From Spirochaetaceae bacterium (GTDB taxonomy: Bacteria > Spirochaetota > Spirochaetia > SZUA-6 > Bin103), in NCBI GenBank assembly GCA_026710565.1, contig JAPOQV010000576.1, forward strand, positions 1 through 11,637: a DNA stretch of 11,637 nucleotides. Direction: 5' to 3'. The notes under the pieces are model-generated. The model saw nothing but the letters and a program-made list of their open reading frames with translations, ran no database searches and had not been told where the DNA came from. The position numbers and the translations under genes are program-made. Below, one piece after another: positions 1 through 6,622 of this stretch. Within the stretch, counting starts at the first letter, position 1. Each line of letters opens with the position of its first letter.

Positions 1-307
1 CCGTGCGAAGCTCCACGACTTCGCTGGCGTTGATCGGCAGGCCGCCGTCGGGGTCCTCCTGCTGCACTTGGCCGGCTGCCGGACCCCCCCCCGGGCTTCC
101 GCAGAAGGTGACCATGCCGCGGCGCGGCGCCAGAAACCCCAGGATCGCCCGCAGCAGCGTGGTCTTGCCGGTGCCGTTTGCACCGGTGATCAGCAGCCCT
201 CCGCCGCCGGCGACCTCCAGGCTGACGCCCTGCAGCACGTCACGGGTACCGCGGCGCACCCAGAGATCGTCGACCTGCAGTGCATCGCCCCGGCCGCCGG
301 CAGCCAC
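1..307 (-). CDS. ABC transporter ATP-binding protein, N-terminal part (cut by window edge)
   Basis: This is the nucleotide-binding subunit of an ABC importer or exporter, and it would power transport at the cytoplasmic face of the membrane. The minus-strand translation begins with a short Ala/Gly-rich lead, then a typical first strand (LQVDDLWVRRG, about residues 10-20) and a perfect Walker A motif, GANGTGKT, at residues 42-49. A Q-loop-like stretch (QVQQED) follows, and then LPINASEVV. The latter resembles the FP(I/L)TVxEVV segment of metal-type (Zn/Mn) ABC ATPases, so a metal transporter is a reasonable but unproven guess. Signature and Walker B motifs lie beyond base 1. GTG at 307 is preferred because GAGGTGG precedes it at good spacing; GTG at 316, one base after the AI-2E stop, is the alternative. 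It is probably co-transcribed with the AI-2E gene. The frame contains a run of nine G. Confidence 0.85.
   Translation of the reverse strand, partial: MAAGGRGDALQVDDLWVRRGTRDVLQGVSLEVAGGGGLLITGANGTGKTTLLRAILGFLAPRRGMVTFCGSPGGGPAAGQVQQEDPDGGLPINASEVVELRT
84..92. repeat. Nine-base C/G homopolymer inside the ABC ATPase gene
   Basis: Nine consecutive C on the plus strand read as G9 in the coding strand of the ABC ATPase, encoding Gly-Gly-Gly between the Walker A region and the Q-loop. The reading frame stays open and sensible on both sides. The tract is long enough to slip during replication or to be miscounted in an assembly. Confidence 0.7.
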
Positions 308-317
308 GTCGGCCACC

Positions 318-1361
318 TCAGGACGACTCGCGCCGCCGACCCTCCATGAGCCGGGTGAATGACTCCGTCGCCGGGATGTTGGCCAGCACGATGCGCAGCG
401 CCGCGGTCATCGGCACCGCCAGCAGGGCGCCGATCGGACCCCAAAGCCACCCCCAGAAGAACAGGAAGAGGAACACCACCAGCAGCGACAGGTTCAACGC
501 GTCGCCCAGCAGCTTGGGCTCCAGGATGCTGCCGGTGAGGATCTGCGCCGCCGTCACGCACGCGATCACGGCGATCGGCGTCAGGCCGCCCCCGAATTGC
601 GCGAAGGAGAACAGCGCCACGGCGGCGATGGAGACGAGCGATCCGACGCTGGGGATGAAGTTGAGGAGGAAGGTGAGCAGTCCCCACACCACGGCGAAGC
701 GCACCCCGAAGGCCAGCAGGATCAGGCTCGTGGCGGTGCCGACCGACAGGCTGATCAGGGTCTTGACGCCGATGAACCGGCGCAGCGAACGGTCGATCTG
801 GCCCAGGATGGCCGGCATCGAGCTCCGCGGATGCGAAAACGCGTCCGCGAAGCTCCGCGTCATGTGGTGCTTGGCCGACAGGAACAGCAGCGCGAAGAAG
901 AACACCAGCAGGAACGAGCTGACGCCGCGCAGCACCGACTGCGCCGCGGTCGCCACCTGGTTGAAGGACGACAGCAGCAGGCCGCGCAGCTCGTCCAGGG
1001 GATCGAAGGAGAGCTCCATCCCGAGTCTGCTCGCGACGAAGTCCATGGCGTTCTGCAGGGTCTGGTCGATGTCCGGCATGAAGTCGTCGAAGTCCCGCGT
1101 GAACTCCACCAGGCTGCGGATGACGATCACGCCGATGCCCGACAGCACGGCCAGCGACAGGATGGCGGTCAGCGGCAGCGCCGCCCACAGCGGCAGCTTC
1201 AGGCGCTCGTCCATCACCACCATCACCGGATCGATCAGGTAGGCCAGCATCAGCGCCACCAGGAACAGCGTGAGCACCGGCTGCATGAGCTTCAGCGCCA
1301 CGCCGACGGCGATGACGACGATGATGAACAGGAGGACGTTGAGGGTGCGGGCGTGGTCCAC
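318..1361 (-). CDS. AI-2E family transporter (PerM/YdiK-type membrane protein)
   Basis: This is an integral inner-membrane protein of the AI-2E exporter / UPF0118 family (PF01594). Members have been linked to autoinducer-2 export, Na+/H+ antiport or unknown efflux, so the substrate here cannot be named. The 347-residue length is normal. An N-terminal hydrophobic pair (about residues 8-45) leads to a helix at about 60-85 and a long polar section (about 88-145). Several C-terminal membrane helices follow. Two family hallmarks are clear: NFIPSVGSLVSI in the middle and, near the C-terminus, LEPKLLGDALNLS followed by a Trp/Phe-rich helix, FFWGWLWGPIGALLAVPMT. The start is GTG at 1361; no ATG lies near the N-terminus and no strong ribosome site is visible. 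The stop is followed almost at once by the ABC ATPase start, which suggests a two-gene transcript. The HIT gene diverges from it. Confidence 0.93.
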   Translation of the reverse strand: MDHARTLNVLLFIIVVIAVGVALKLMQPVLTLFLVALMLAYLIDPVMVVMDERLKLPLWAALPLTAILSLAVLSGIGVIVIRSLVEFTRDFDDFMPDIDQTLQNAMDFVASRLGMELSFDPLDELRGLLLSSFNQVATAAQSVLRGVSSFLLVFFFALLFLSAKHHMTRSFADAFSHPRSSMPAILGQIDRSLRRFIGVKTLISLSVGTATSLILLAFGVRFAVVWGLLTFLLNFIPSVGSLVSIAAVALFSFAQFGGGLTPIAVIACVTAAQILTGSILEPKLLGDALNLSLLVVFLFLFFWGWLWGPIGALLAVPMTAALRIVLANIPATESFTRLMEGRRRESS

Positions 1362-1411
1362 GTGCGGGCGAGCATAGCGCGACCGTGGTACGGGTTACAC
1401 TGCGCTTCGTC
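1362..1411. promoter_or_regulatory. Short divergent intergenic region, probable promoters for both directions
   Basis: Only 50 bases separate the AI-2E gene (leftward) from the HIT gene (rightward), so both transcripts probably start here. On the plus strand TACACT at 1395-1400 is a four-of-six match to a -10 box. It lies so close to the HIT ATG that the message would have almost no leader. On the minus strand TATGCT is a similar partial -10 match. Neither has a convincing -35 box, so this is a positional inference. Confidence 0.25.
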
Positions 1412-1810
1412 ATGGCAAGCGTCTTCACCCGGATCATCGCCGGCGAGCTGCCGGCACACTTCGTCTGGCAGGACGAGCGGTGCGTGGCGTTCCTTTCGAT
1501 CAACCCCCTGCGCCCCGGGCATACGCTGGTCGTGCCGCGGGACGAGGTCGATCACTGGATCGATCTGGACGACCGGACCCTGAACGCGCTGATGCGGGTG
1601 GCGCGCACCATCGCCCGCGCGCAGCAGGCGGCCTACCGGCCTGCCAAGGTCGGGCTGCTGATCGCCGGTCTGGAGGTCCCGCACGTGCACGTCCACGTGA
1701 GCCCGATCGACGGCATGCACGACATGGACTTCGCGAACGTCGGTCCGAACCCGGGCGACGAGGCGCTGGCGGCCGAGGCGGGGCGCATCCGTGCCGCGCT
1801 TCCCGCCTGA
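1412..1810 (+). CDS. HIT family nucleotide hydrolase/transferase
   Basis: This is a cytoplasmic histidine-triad protein. Family members hydrolyse or transfer nucleoside phosphate groups, for example AMP-lysine, AMP-NH2 or dinucleoside polyphosphates such as Ap4A. The 132-residue protein has the standard opening (VFTRIIAGELPAHFVW), the substrate-handling segment NPLRPGHTLVVPR (31-43) and a perfect histidine triad, HVHVHV, at 91-96. The middle histidine (H93) is the expected nucleophile. The start was placed at ATG 1412 because family proteins begin just before this VFxxII element; the frame runs upstream to 1385 without conserved residues. The stop lies 11 bases before the start of the IMP cyclohydrolase-like gene. 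It is the first gene of the plus-strand run, whose Nudix domain downstream is also of Ap4A-hydrolase type. Confidence 0.93.
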   Translation: MASVFTRIIAGELPAHFVWQDERCVAFLSINPLRPGHTLVVPRDEVDHWIDLDDRTLNALMRVARTIARAQQAAYRPAKVGLLIAGLEVPHVHVHVSPIDGMHDMDFANVGPNPGDEALAAEAGRIRAALPA

Positions 1811-1821
1811 GCACGCCGGAC

Positions 1822-2520
1822 GTGGACGGCCTGGCGCGGCTGGCCGACGGCACCTACCGGGGGCGCGGGTTGGCCCTGGGGCGGTCACCGGACGGAGCGA
1901 GCGCGGTGATCGTTTACTGGATCACCGGCCGCAGCGAGCGCAGCCGCAACCGGCGGCTGGCGGAGTCGGCCGACGGCACGGTGCGGACGGAGTTCGTCGA
2001 CGCCGGCCGCGGTGACGATCCGGCCCTGGTGGTCTATCCCCTGCTCATGAGCCGTGGCGGGACGCACGTGGTGAGCAACGGGGAGCAGACCCGGCCGATC
2101 CTGGACGTCCTGTGCGCCGGCCACACGCTGGAGCGGGCGCTCCAGGCGTGGACCGCCGAGCCTGACGAGCTGGCCACGCCGCGCATCACCGGCGTGGTCG
2201 AGGCCGGCGCGCCCGCCGCCTGCCGCCTGGGCGTCGTGCGCGAGCGCACCGAGGACGGCCGGGCCGTGACCGAGCGCAGCGTCTTCGCCTGCGACGCGCT
2301 GCCGCCGGGCAGCGGGCGCTGCGTCACCACTTACGCCGGAGGACCCGGCGATCCGGCGCCGTTCGCCGGCGAGCCCCTGTGCGTGCGTTTCGACGCCGAT
2401 CCGGAGGCAACCTGCGAGCGCTTCAGGGAGGCGCTGGCCGGCCCCCTGCTGGTGAGCGTGATCGCCCGTTTCGCCTCTCCCGGCGGGACTCGCACGGCCA
2501 TCGCCAACCTGCGGGGCTGA
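1822..2520 (+). CDS. IMP cyclohydrolase-like protein (PurO / PF07826 type)
   Basis: This gene resembles the IMP cyclohydrolase family of archaeal PurO. That enzyme closes FAICAR to IMP, the last step of purine synthesis, replacing the cyclohydrolase half of PurH. The 232-residue length fits bacterial members. The family signature is at the N-terminus: TYRGRGLALGRSPDG (11-25), then VYWITGRSERSRNRR (31-45), where GRS.xSRNR is the strongest diagnostic element. Later segments such as VYPLL and SNGEQTRPI also fit. No ATG is available; GTG 1822 gives a start about ten residues before the signature, as usual, though its ribosome site is weak. A CTG at 1807 overlapping the HIT stop is a less likely alternative. 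Bacterial members are often annotated only as cyclohydrolase-like, so activity is probable rather than certain. It sits between a HIT hydrolase and a quinone oxidoreductase gene, two bases from the latter. Confidence 0.85.
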   Translation: MDGLARLADGTYRGRGLALGRSPDGASAVIVYWITGRSERSRNRRLAESADGTVRTEFVDAGRGDDPALVVYPLLMSRGGTHVVSNGEQTRPILDVLCAGHTLERALQAWTAEPDELATPRITGVVEAGAPAACRLGVVRERTEDGRAVTERSVFACDALPPGSGRCVTTYAGGPGDPAPFAGEPLCVRFDADPEATCERFREALAGPLLVSVIARFASPGGTRTAIANLRG

Positions 2521-2522
2521 CC

Positions 2523-3503
2523 GTGCACGCGATCGTCGTCGGCCGCCCTCCCGAACGCTCCCTGCGCTGGGAGGAGGTCGCGGACCCGGCAGCGCCGCCG
2601 CCCGGTCAGGTCCTGGTCGAGGTTACCGCCACCGCGATCAACCGCGCCGACCTGATGCAGCGGGCCGGCCGCTATCCTCCGCCGTCCGGGGCGTCGGACA
2701 TCCTGGGCCTGGAGATCGCCGGACGGATCGGAGCGCTCGGCCAGGGCGTCACGGCGTGGTCCGCCGGCGACCGGGTTTGCGCGATCGTCGCCGGCGGCGC
2801 CTACGCCGAGCGCTGCCCGGTGCCTGCCGGCAGCCTGATGCGGGTGCCGGAACGGCTGTCGCTGACCGAGGCGGCGGCGGTGCCGGAAGCGTTCCTCACC
2901 GCGTACGTGAACCTGTTCCAGGAAGCGGAGCTGCGGGCGGGCGAATCGGTGCTCATCCACGGCGGCGCCAGCGGGGTCGGCACCGCGGCCATCCAGCTCG
3001 CCGCCTGCGCGGGCGCGCGGGTGGCGGTCACCGCACGCGACGAGCGCAAGCTGGCGGTCTGCCGGCGCCTGGGCGCGGAGCTGGCGATCGACCACACCGG
3101 GCAGGACTTCGCCGCGGAGATAGAGCAAGCTTGGGGCGGCGTGGACATGGTGCTGGACATCGTCGGCGCCGGTTACCTGGAACGCAATCTGCGGGTGCTC
3201 GCCGCCCGCGGCCGGCTGGTGCTGCTGGCGACGCTGGGCGGTTCGCAGGCGACGGTCGACCTGGCCGCGCTGATGCGGCGGAGGATCAGGATCATCGGCT
3301 CGGTGCTGCGCGGCCGCTCGGACGAGGAGAAGGCGGCGATCACGGCGGGATTCGCGCGGCGGTTCCTGCCGCTGTTCGAGGAAGGGCGGCTGGAGCCGGT
3401 CATCGACCGCACGCTGCCGATCCGGCAGGCCGGCGATGCCCACGCGCTGGTGGAACGCTTCGGGAACGTCGGCAAGGTCGTCCTGTCGGTGCAGGAGCGG
3501 TGA
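2523..3503 (+). CDS. NAD(P)H quinone oxidoreductase, PIG3/QOR family
   Basis: This is a zinc-independent medium-chain dehydrogenase/reductase that uses NADPH to reduce quinones or related enones in the cytoplasm. The 326 residues match the family. An N-terminal GroES-like domain carries the PIG3 signature NRADLMQRAGRYPPP (40-54) followed by GASDILGLEIAG. The Rossmann domain has AAAVPEAFLTAYVNLF and the nucleotide-binding loop HGGASGVGTAAIQLA (about 146-160). The cysteine ligands of the structural zinc loop of alcohol dehydrogenases are absent, as expected for QOR. The start is GTG 2523, two bases after the preceding stop, and the N-terminus (HAIVV) fits the first strand. The stop is one base from the start of the Nudix-ThyX gene. 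ThyX is a flavoenzyme that consumes NADPH, so the placement may be meaningful, but no direct partnership is known to me. Confidence 0.92.
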   Translation: MHAIVVGRPPERSLRWEEVADPAAPPPGQVLVEVTATAINRADLMQRAGRYPPPSGASDILGLEIAGRIGALGQGVTAWSAGDRVCAIVAGGAYAERCPVPAGSLMRVPERLSLTEAAAVPEAFLTAYVNLFQEAELRAGESVLIHGGASGVGTAAIQLAACAGARVAVTARDERKLAVCRRLGAELAIDHTGQDFAAEIEQAWGGVDMVLDIVGAGYLERNLRVLAARGRLVLLATLGGSQATVDLAALMRRRIRIIGSVLRGRSDEEKAAITAGFARRFLPLFEEGRLEPVIDRTLPIRQAGDAHALVERFGNVGKVVLSVQER

Positions 3504-3504
3504 A

Positions 3505-4920
3505 GTGGAATCGCCGCCGGCGATGGCGCAGGTGACTTCGAGCGGCGCGGCCCTCTTCCGCAGGGTCGACGGCGCGCTGCACTTCCTGGCCGTGGAGTCG
3601 CGGACGCAGCGCGGCTACTGGGGGCTGGTCAAGGGCCACGTCGAGGCCGGCGAGAGCATCGCCGAAGCGGCGCGGCGAGAGATCGCCGAGGAGGTGGGCC
3701 TCAAGGGCCTGAGTTTCCTGCCGGGATTCCGCGAGGAGGTGCGCTACCGCCTGCCCTCCGGCGACGACAAGGTCGTGTACTACTTCCTGGCCGACGCCGG
3801 CGCCGGCGAGGTCCGGCTGCAGGCCGAGGAGATCGCCGACTACCGCTGGCTGCCCCTCCCGGAGGTGTGCGAGCTGTTCACCTTCCCGGAGGCGGGCCGG
3901 GTGGTAGAGCGCGCGGCCCGCTTCCTGGAGACCGAAGGCGGTGACCGGGAACCCGCCGAGCACACGCTGACGCGGCCGCACGTCGCCGCGCTGGACGAGA
4001 TCCTGGGCCGCCGGCTGGACGTCCTGGACGACGGCTTCGTGCGCGTCGTCGACTACCTTGGCAACGACGCCGCGATCGTGCAGGCGGCGCGCGTCTCCTA
4101 CGGGGAGGGCACGCGCCGGGTGAGCGACGACCGCGGGCTGATCCGCTACCTGATGCGCCACCGCCACACCACGCCGTTCGAGATGTGCGAGCTGAAGCTG
4201 CACGTACGCGTGCCGATGGACGCCTGGCGGCAGTGGATCAGGCACCGCACCGCCTCCGTCAACGAGATCTCGACCCGCTACTCGATCGCCATCGACGCCG
4301 CGCAGGCCACTTCCCCCGCGGAGTGGCGGACGCAGGCGTCCGGCAACCGGCAGGGATCGGGCGATCCCCTGGACCGTGCGGCCGGCGAGCGGCTGAGCGC
4401 CGCGGAGGCGGAGCTGCAGACACGGGCGCGCAGCGTCTACCAGGAACGCCTCGATGCCGGCGTGGCGCGCGAGCAGGCGCGCAAGGACCTGCCGCTGTCG
4501 ACCTATACCGAGGCGTACTGGAAGATCGACCTGCACAACCTGCTGCACTTCCTGTCGCTGCGCATGGACGACCACGCGCAGCTCGAGATCCGCCGCTACG
4601 CGCAGGTGATCGGGGAGGAGGTGGTCGCCCGCTGGTGTCCGTTGGCATGGGAGGCGTTCAGCGACTACCGCCTGCACACGACCAGCCTGAGCCGGATCGA
4701 GACCGAGCTGGTGACGGCTCTCACGGCCGGGGACGCCGACGCGGCCATCGCGACCGCGCGCTCGGCCGGATGGCTGACGGAGCGCAAGGGGCAGCCCGGC
4801 CGGCTGGCCCGCAATCGCGAGCGGGCAGAGGCGGAGGTCAAGCTGCGTTCACTCGGCCTGCCGGCGCCGTGGGCGGACGGTTCCGAGGGTAAGGGGCCGC
4901 CGGCCGCCGGCGTCGACTAA
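3505..4920 (+). CDS. thyX: Nudix hydrolase (Ap4A-type) fused to flavin-dependent thymidylate synthase ThyX
   Basis: This is one 471-residue polypeptide with two enzymes. Residues about 7-140 are a Nudix domain of the diadenosine tetraphosphatase (NUDT2-like) kind: YWGLVKGHVEAGE, and a complete Nudix box at 44-66 (G, E50, R58-E59, E62-E63, G65). Residues about 171-392 are ThyX, which makes dTMP from dUMP with methylenetetrahydrofolate, FAD and NADPH. It carries the hallmark RHRxxSxNExSxRY at 246-259, with S256 and R258 matching the active-site Ser and Arg of Thermotoga ThyX. Downstream, LPLSTYTEAYWKIDLHNLLHFLSLR is intact in kind. The C-terminal 79 residues are a charged extension I cannot assign. 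GTG 3505 is chosen because AGGAG stands seven bases before it; ATG 3523 is possible. No frameshift is visible at the domain junction. The next gene follows after ten bases. Confidence 0.93.
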   Translation: MESPPAMAQVTSSGAALFRRVDGALHFLAVESRTQRGYWGLVKGHVEAGESIAEAARREIAEEVGLKGLSFLPGFREEVRYRLPSGDDKVVYYFLADAGAGEVRLQAEEIADYRWLPLPEVCELFTFPEAGRVVERAARFLETEGGDREPAEHTLTRPHVAALDEILGRRLDVLDDGFVRVVDYLGNDAAIVQAARVSYGEGTRRVSDDRGLIRYLMRHRHTTPFEMCELKLHVRVPMDAWRQWIRHRTASVNEISTRYSIAIDAAQATSPAEWRTQASGNRQGSGDPLDRAAGERLSAAEAELQTRARSVYQERLDAGVAREQARKDLPLSTYTEAYWKIDLHNLLHFLSLRMDDHAQLEIRRYAQVIGEEVVARWCPLAWEAFSDYRLHTTSLSRIETELVTALTAGDADAAIATARSAGWLTERKGQPGRLARNRERAEAEVKLRSLGLPAPWADGSEGKGPPAAGVD

Positions 4921-4930
4921 GGAGGAAGCG

Positions 4931-5500
4931 ATGGAGCGGTCACGACGAGGAGGGCGCGTCCTGCTGGCCGCCGCGGCGGCAGGCCTGCTGCTGGCCGGCT
5001 GCGGCGGCAAGGGCGGCGACGGCGGCGGCGCGGTTCAGGCGGACCTGCCGATGGCCCCCGATTTCTCTTTCGAGGCTTACCAGGGCGAGAAGGAGCTGGG
5101 CGGCCGGGAGCTGCGCCTGAGCGACGTGGTCGCCCTGGGCAAGCCGATCATCCTCAACTTCTGGGCGGCCCAGTGCCCGCCGTGCCAGGTCGAGATGCCG
5201 GAATTCCAGGAGTACTACGACAAGCATCGCAAGCAGGTGCTGATGCTGGGCGTCGACATCGGCGCGCTGGCCGGGCTCGGCCTGCCCGAGCACGCAGTGT
5301 CCTTGTTGCACACGCTGAAGATCACCTACCCGGCGGTAACCACCGCGGACGAGCACGTCCAGGCCGAATACGAGCTGCTGGGTCTTCCGGCCACCTACTT
5401 CATCAACTCCGCGGGGCAGATCGCCCACACCTGGACCGGCTTGCTGACCAGGGAGAAGCTGGAGGAGCTGGCCGGCGCCCTGATCGACGCGGAGAAGTAA
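4931..5500 (+). CDS. Thioredoxin-like (TlpA/ResA type) lipoprotein
   Basis: This is an envelope-anchored thiol-disulfide oxidoreductase of the TlpA/ResA/AhpC-TSA-like group. The 189-residue precursor starts with Arg-rich charge, a hydrophobic stretch (10-22) and a lipobox LAGC with Cys24 as the lipidated residue. A Gly-rich linker follows. The fold begins with APDFSFEAY (42-50), then LNFWAAQCPPC, with active-site cysteines C82 and C85, and the cis-proline loop GLPATYFI with P153. The dipeptide inside the CxxC is Pro-Pro, which differs from the EP of ResA and the GP of thioredoxin and would change its redox potential. A strong ribosome site (GGAGG at 4921-4925) precedes ATG 4931. The CcdA-like gene begins four bases after the stop, so CcdA is the obvious electron donor. 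Its client is not shown by the window. Confidence 0.93.
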   Translation: MERSRRGGRVLLAAAAAGLLLAGCGGKGGDGGGAVQADLPMAPDFSFEAYQGEKELGGRELRLSDVVALGKPIILNFWAAQCPPCQVEMPEFQEYYDKHRKQVLMLGVDIGALAGLGLPEHAVSLLHTLKITYPAVTTADEHVQAEYELLGLPATYFINSAGQIAHTWTGLLTREKLEELAGALIDAEK

Positions 5501-5504
5501 GCGC

Positions 5505-6359
5505 ATGGCCACTGCTCGGACTGCCGACCTGTCCCGGCCGGCGACCGGCGGGTGGCGGCACGTCCTCTGGTACTACGTGGTGCCGGCCGCCGCGGTGGTC
5601 GCCCTGGTGTATCTGCTCACGCGCGTGCAGGCCGGCGCCGAGAACGCCGCCACCGAGCTGGCCCGCTCGGTCCGGCTCGGCACCGCGTTCGGGGCCGGCA
5701 TCGTGGCCTGCGTCAATCCCTGCGGCTTCATCATGCTGCCGACCTACCTGTCGCTGCAGCTCGGCACGCAGGAGACCGGCTACGGCGCGGATTCGTGGCT
5801 GCGCCGCACGCTGGCGGCGCTTCGCATCGCCGCGGCCACCACCGCGGGGTTCGTGGCGGTGGTGGCGCCGCTGGGCGTGCTGGTGGGACTGGCCGGGCAG
5901 GCGCTGGGTCCGGTGCTGCCCTATGCCGCCACGGGGGTGGGAGCCGTCATGGTGGCGCTGGCGCTGTGGCTACTCGTCACCGGCCGCAAGATCGGCATCG
6001 CCGCGGCCAGCCGCGTGCACGTCACGCCGCGGCGCAACACCCTGAACGCGTTGCTGTTCGGGATGACCTACTCCATCGCGTCGCTGAGCTGCGCGCTGCC
6101 GATCTTCCTGCTGGTGGTGTCGACGGCGCTAACGGCGGACGGGTGGCTGGTCAGCCTCGCCCAGTTCGTGAGCTACGCGCTGGGCATGGGGGCGGTGATC
6201 ACCGTGGTCACCGTCGCGGCCGCGCTGTTGCGCACCACGCTGGCGCAGAAACTGCGGGCGCTGATGCCGTTCGCCAACCACGTCGGCGTGCTGTTCCTGC
6301 TGGGAGCGGGCTCCTACCTGGTCTACTACTGGGTGGCGGTGGCGCCGGTCGCCTTCTGA
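5505..6359 (+). CDS. CcdA/DsbD-type membrane electron transporter
   Basis: This polytopic inner-membrane protein is expected to pass reducing equivalents from cytoplasmic thioredoxin to extracytoplasmic thioredoxin-like proteins. It has 284 residues and about seven hydrophobic segments (roughly 20-38, 58-86, 107-132, 137-159, 181-205, 213-240, 255-278). The first resembles an extra N-terminal anchor ahead of the usual six. The redox cysteines are visible: C73 in ACVNPCGFIMLPTYLSL and C196 in ASLSCALPIFLLVV, the two places where CcdA/DsbD carry their reactive pair. C69 is an additional cysteine just before the NPC motif. ATG 5505 follows the thioredoxin lipoprotein stop by four bases, so the two are surely one transcript. 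No haem or cytochrome c maturation gene is in the window, so a role in cytochrome c assembly is possible but unsupported here. Confidence 0.92.
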   Translation: MATARTADLSRPATGGWRHVLWYYVVPAAAVVALVYLLTRVQAGAENAATELARSVRLGTAFGAGIVACVNPCGFIMLPTYLSLQLGTQETGYGADSWLRRTLAALRIAAATTAGFVAVVAPLGVLVGLAGQALGPVLPYAATGVGAVMVALALWLLVTGRKIGIAAASRVHVTPRRNTLNALLFGMTYSIASLSCALPIFLLVVSTALTADGWLVSLAQFVSYALGMGAVITVVTVAAALLRTTLAQKLRALMPFANHVGVLFLLGAGSYLVYYWVAVAPVAF

Positions 6360-6392
6360 AAGTGGATCGCCGCACCAATCCTGCCAACGTTC

Positions 6393-6596
6393 TCAGTCGC
6401 CTCGCTCGCGGAGGAGCCTTTCCGTCTCCGCGATGCGCGCCTCGGCCGCGCGACGGGCTGACGTCTCCTGTTCGGCGCGGGCCTCAGCGGCGCGGCGTGC
6501 GGCAGCCTGTGTCAGGACGCGCTGCGCCTGCTGCGCCGGTTCGGGGACGAGACCACGACCAGGCGGACCGAAGTCAGGTCGACGGCCGGTAGGCAA
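6393..6596 (-). pseudogene. Possible remnant of a Uma2-like C-terminal tail
   Basis: The minus strand in this 263-base gap between ccdA and the TSUP gene is open for 67 residues. It encodes an Ala/Arg/Glu-rich helical tail (for example RRAAEARAEQETSARRAAEAR) ending in ETERLLRERGD. Such charged, probably coiled-coil ends with a terminal L-L-R-E/Q-R motif are common at the C-terminus of Uma2-family (DUF820) nuclease-like proteins. No nuclease domain is present upstream; that sequence is already the TSUP gene on the other strand. I therefore read it as a leftover tail rather than a working gene. The only start in frame is a TTG with no clear ribosome site. It may equally be a chance open frame in GC-rich DNA. 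I see nothing else in this gap apart from the hairpin at 6407-6432. Confidence 0.25.
6407..6432 (+). terminator. Hairpin downstream of the ccdA-like gene, possible terminator
   Basis: A perfect 7-base-pair inverted repeat, CGCGGAG at 6407-6413 and CTCCGCG at 6426-6432, encloses a 12-base loop about 50 bases after the ccdA-like stop. There is no following T-run, so it is not a classic intrinsic terminator. In GC-rich genomes such stems often mark operon ends; it could also be chance in coding-like sequence on the other strand. Confidence 0.35.
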
Positions 6597-6622
6597 GCGC
6601 CGACGTATCGGGTGCTCGCGCG

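Noticed and set aside
190..1503. A 437-codon open frame on the minus strand overlapping the AI-2E gene and parts of its neighbours
   Set aside because: Its composition is Arg/Ala/Pro/Gly-rich shadow sequence of the real AI-2E and ABC frames, with no recognisable domain; the overlapping frames carry clear family motifs.
3400..4677. A 425-codon minus-strand frame opposite the Nudix-ThyX gene
   Set aside because: Antisense shadow; the plus strand shows two complete enzyme motifs in one frame.
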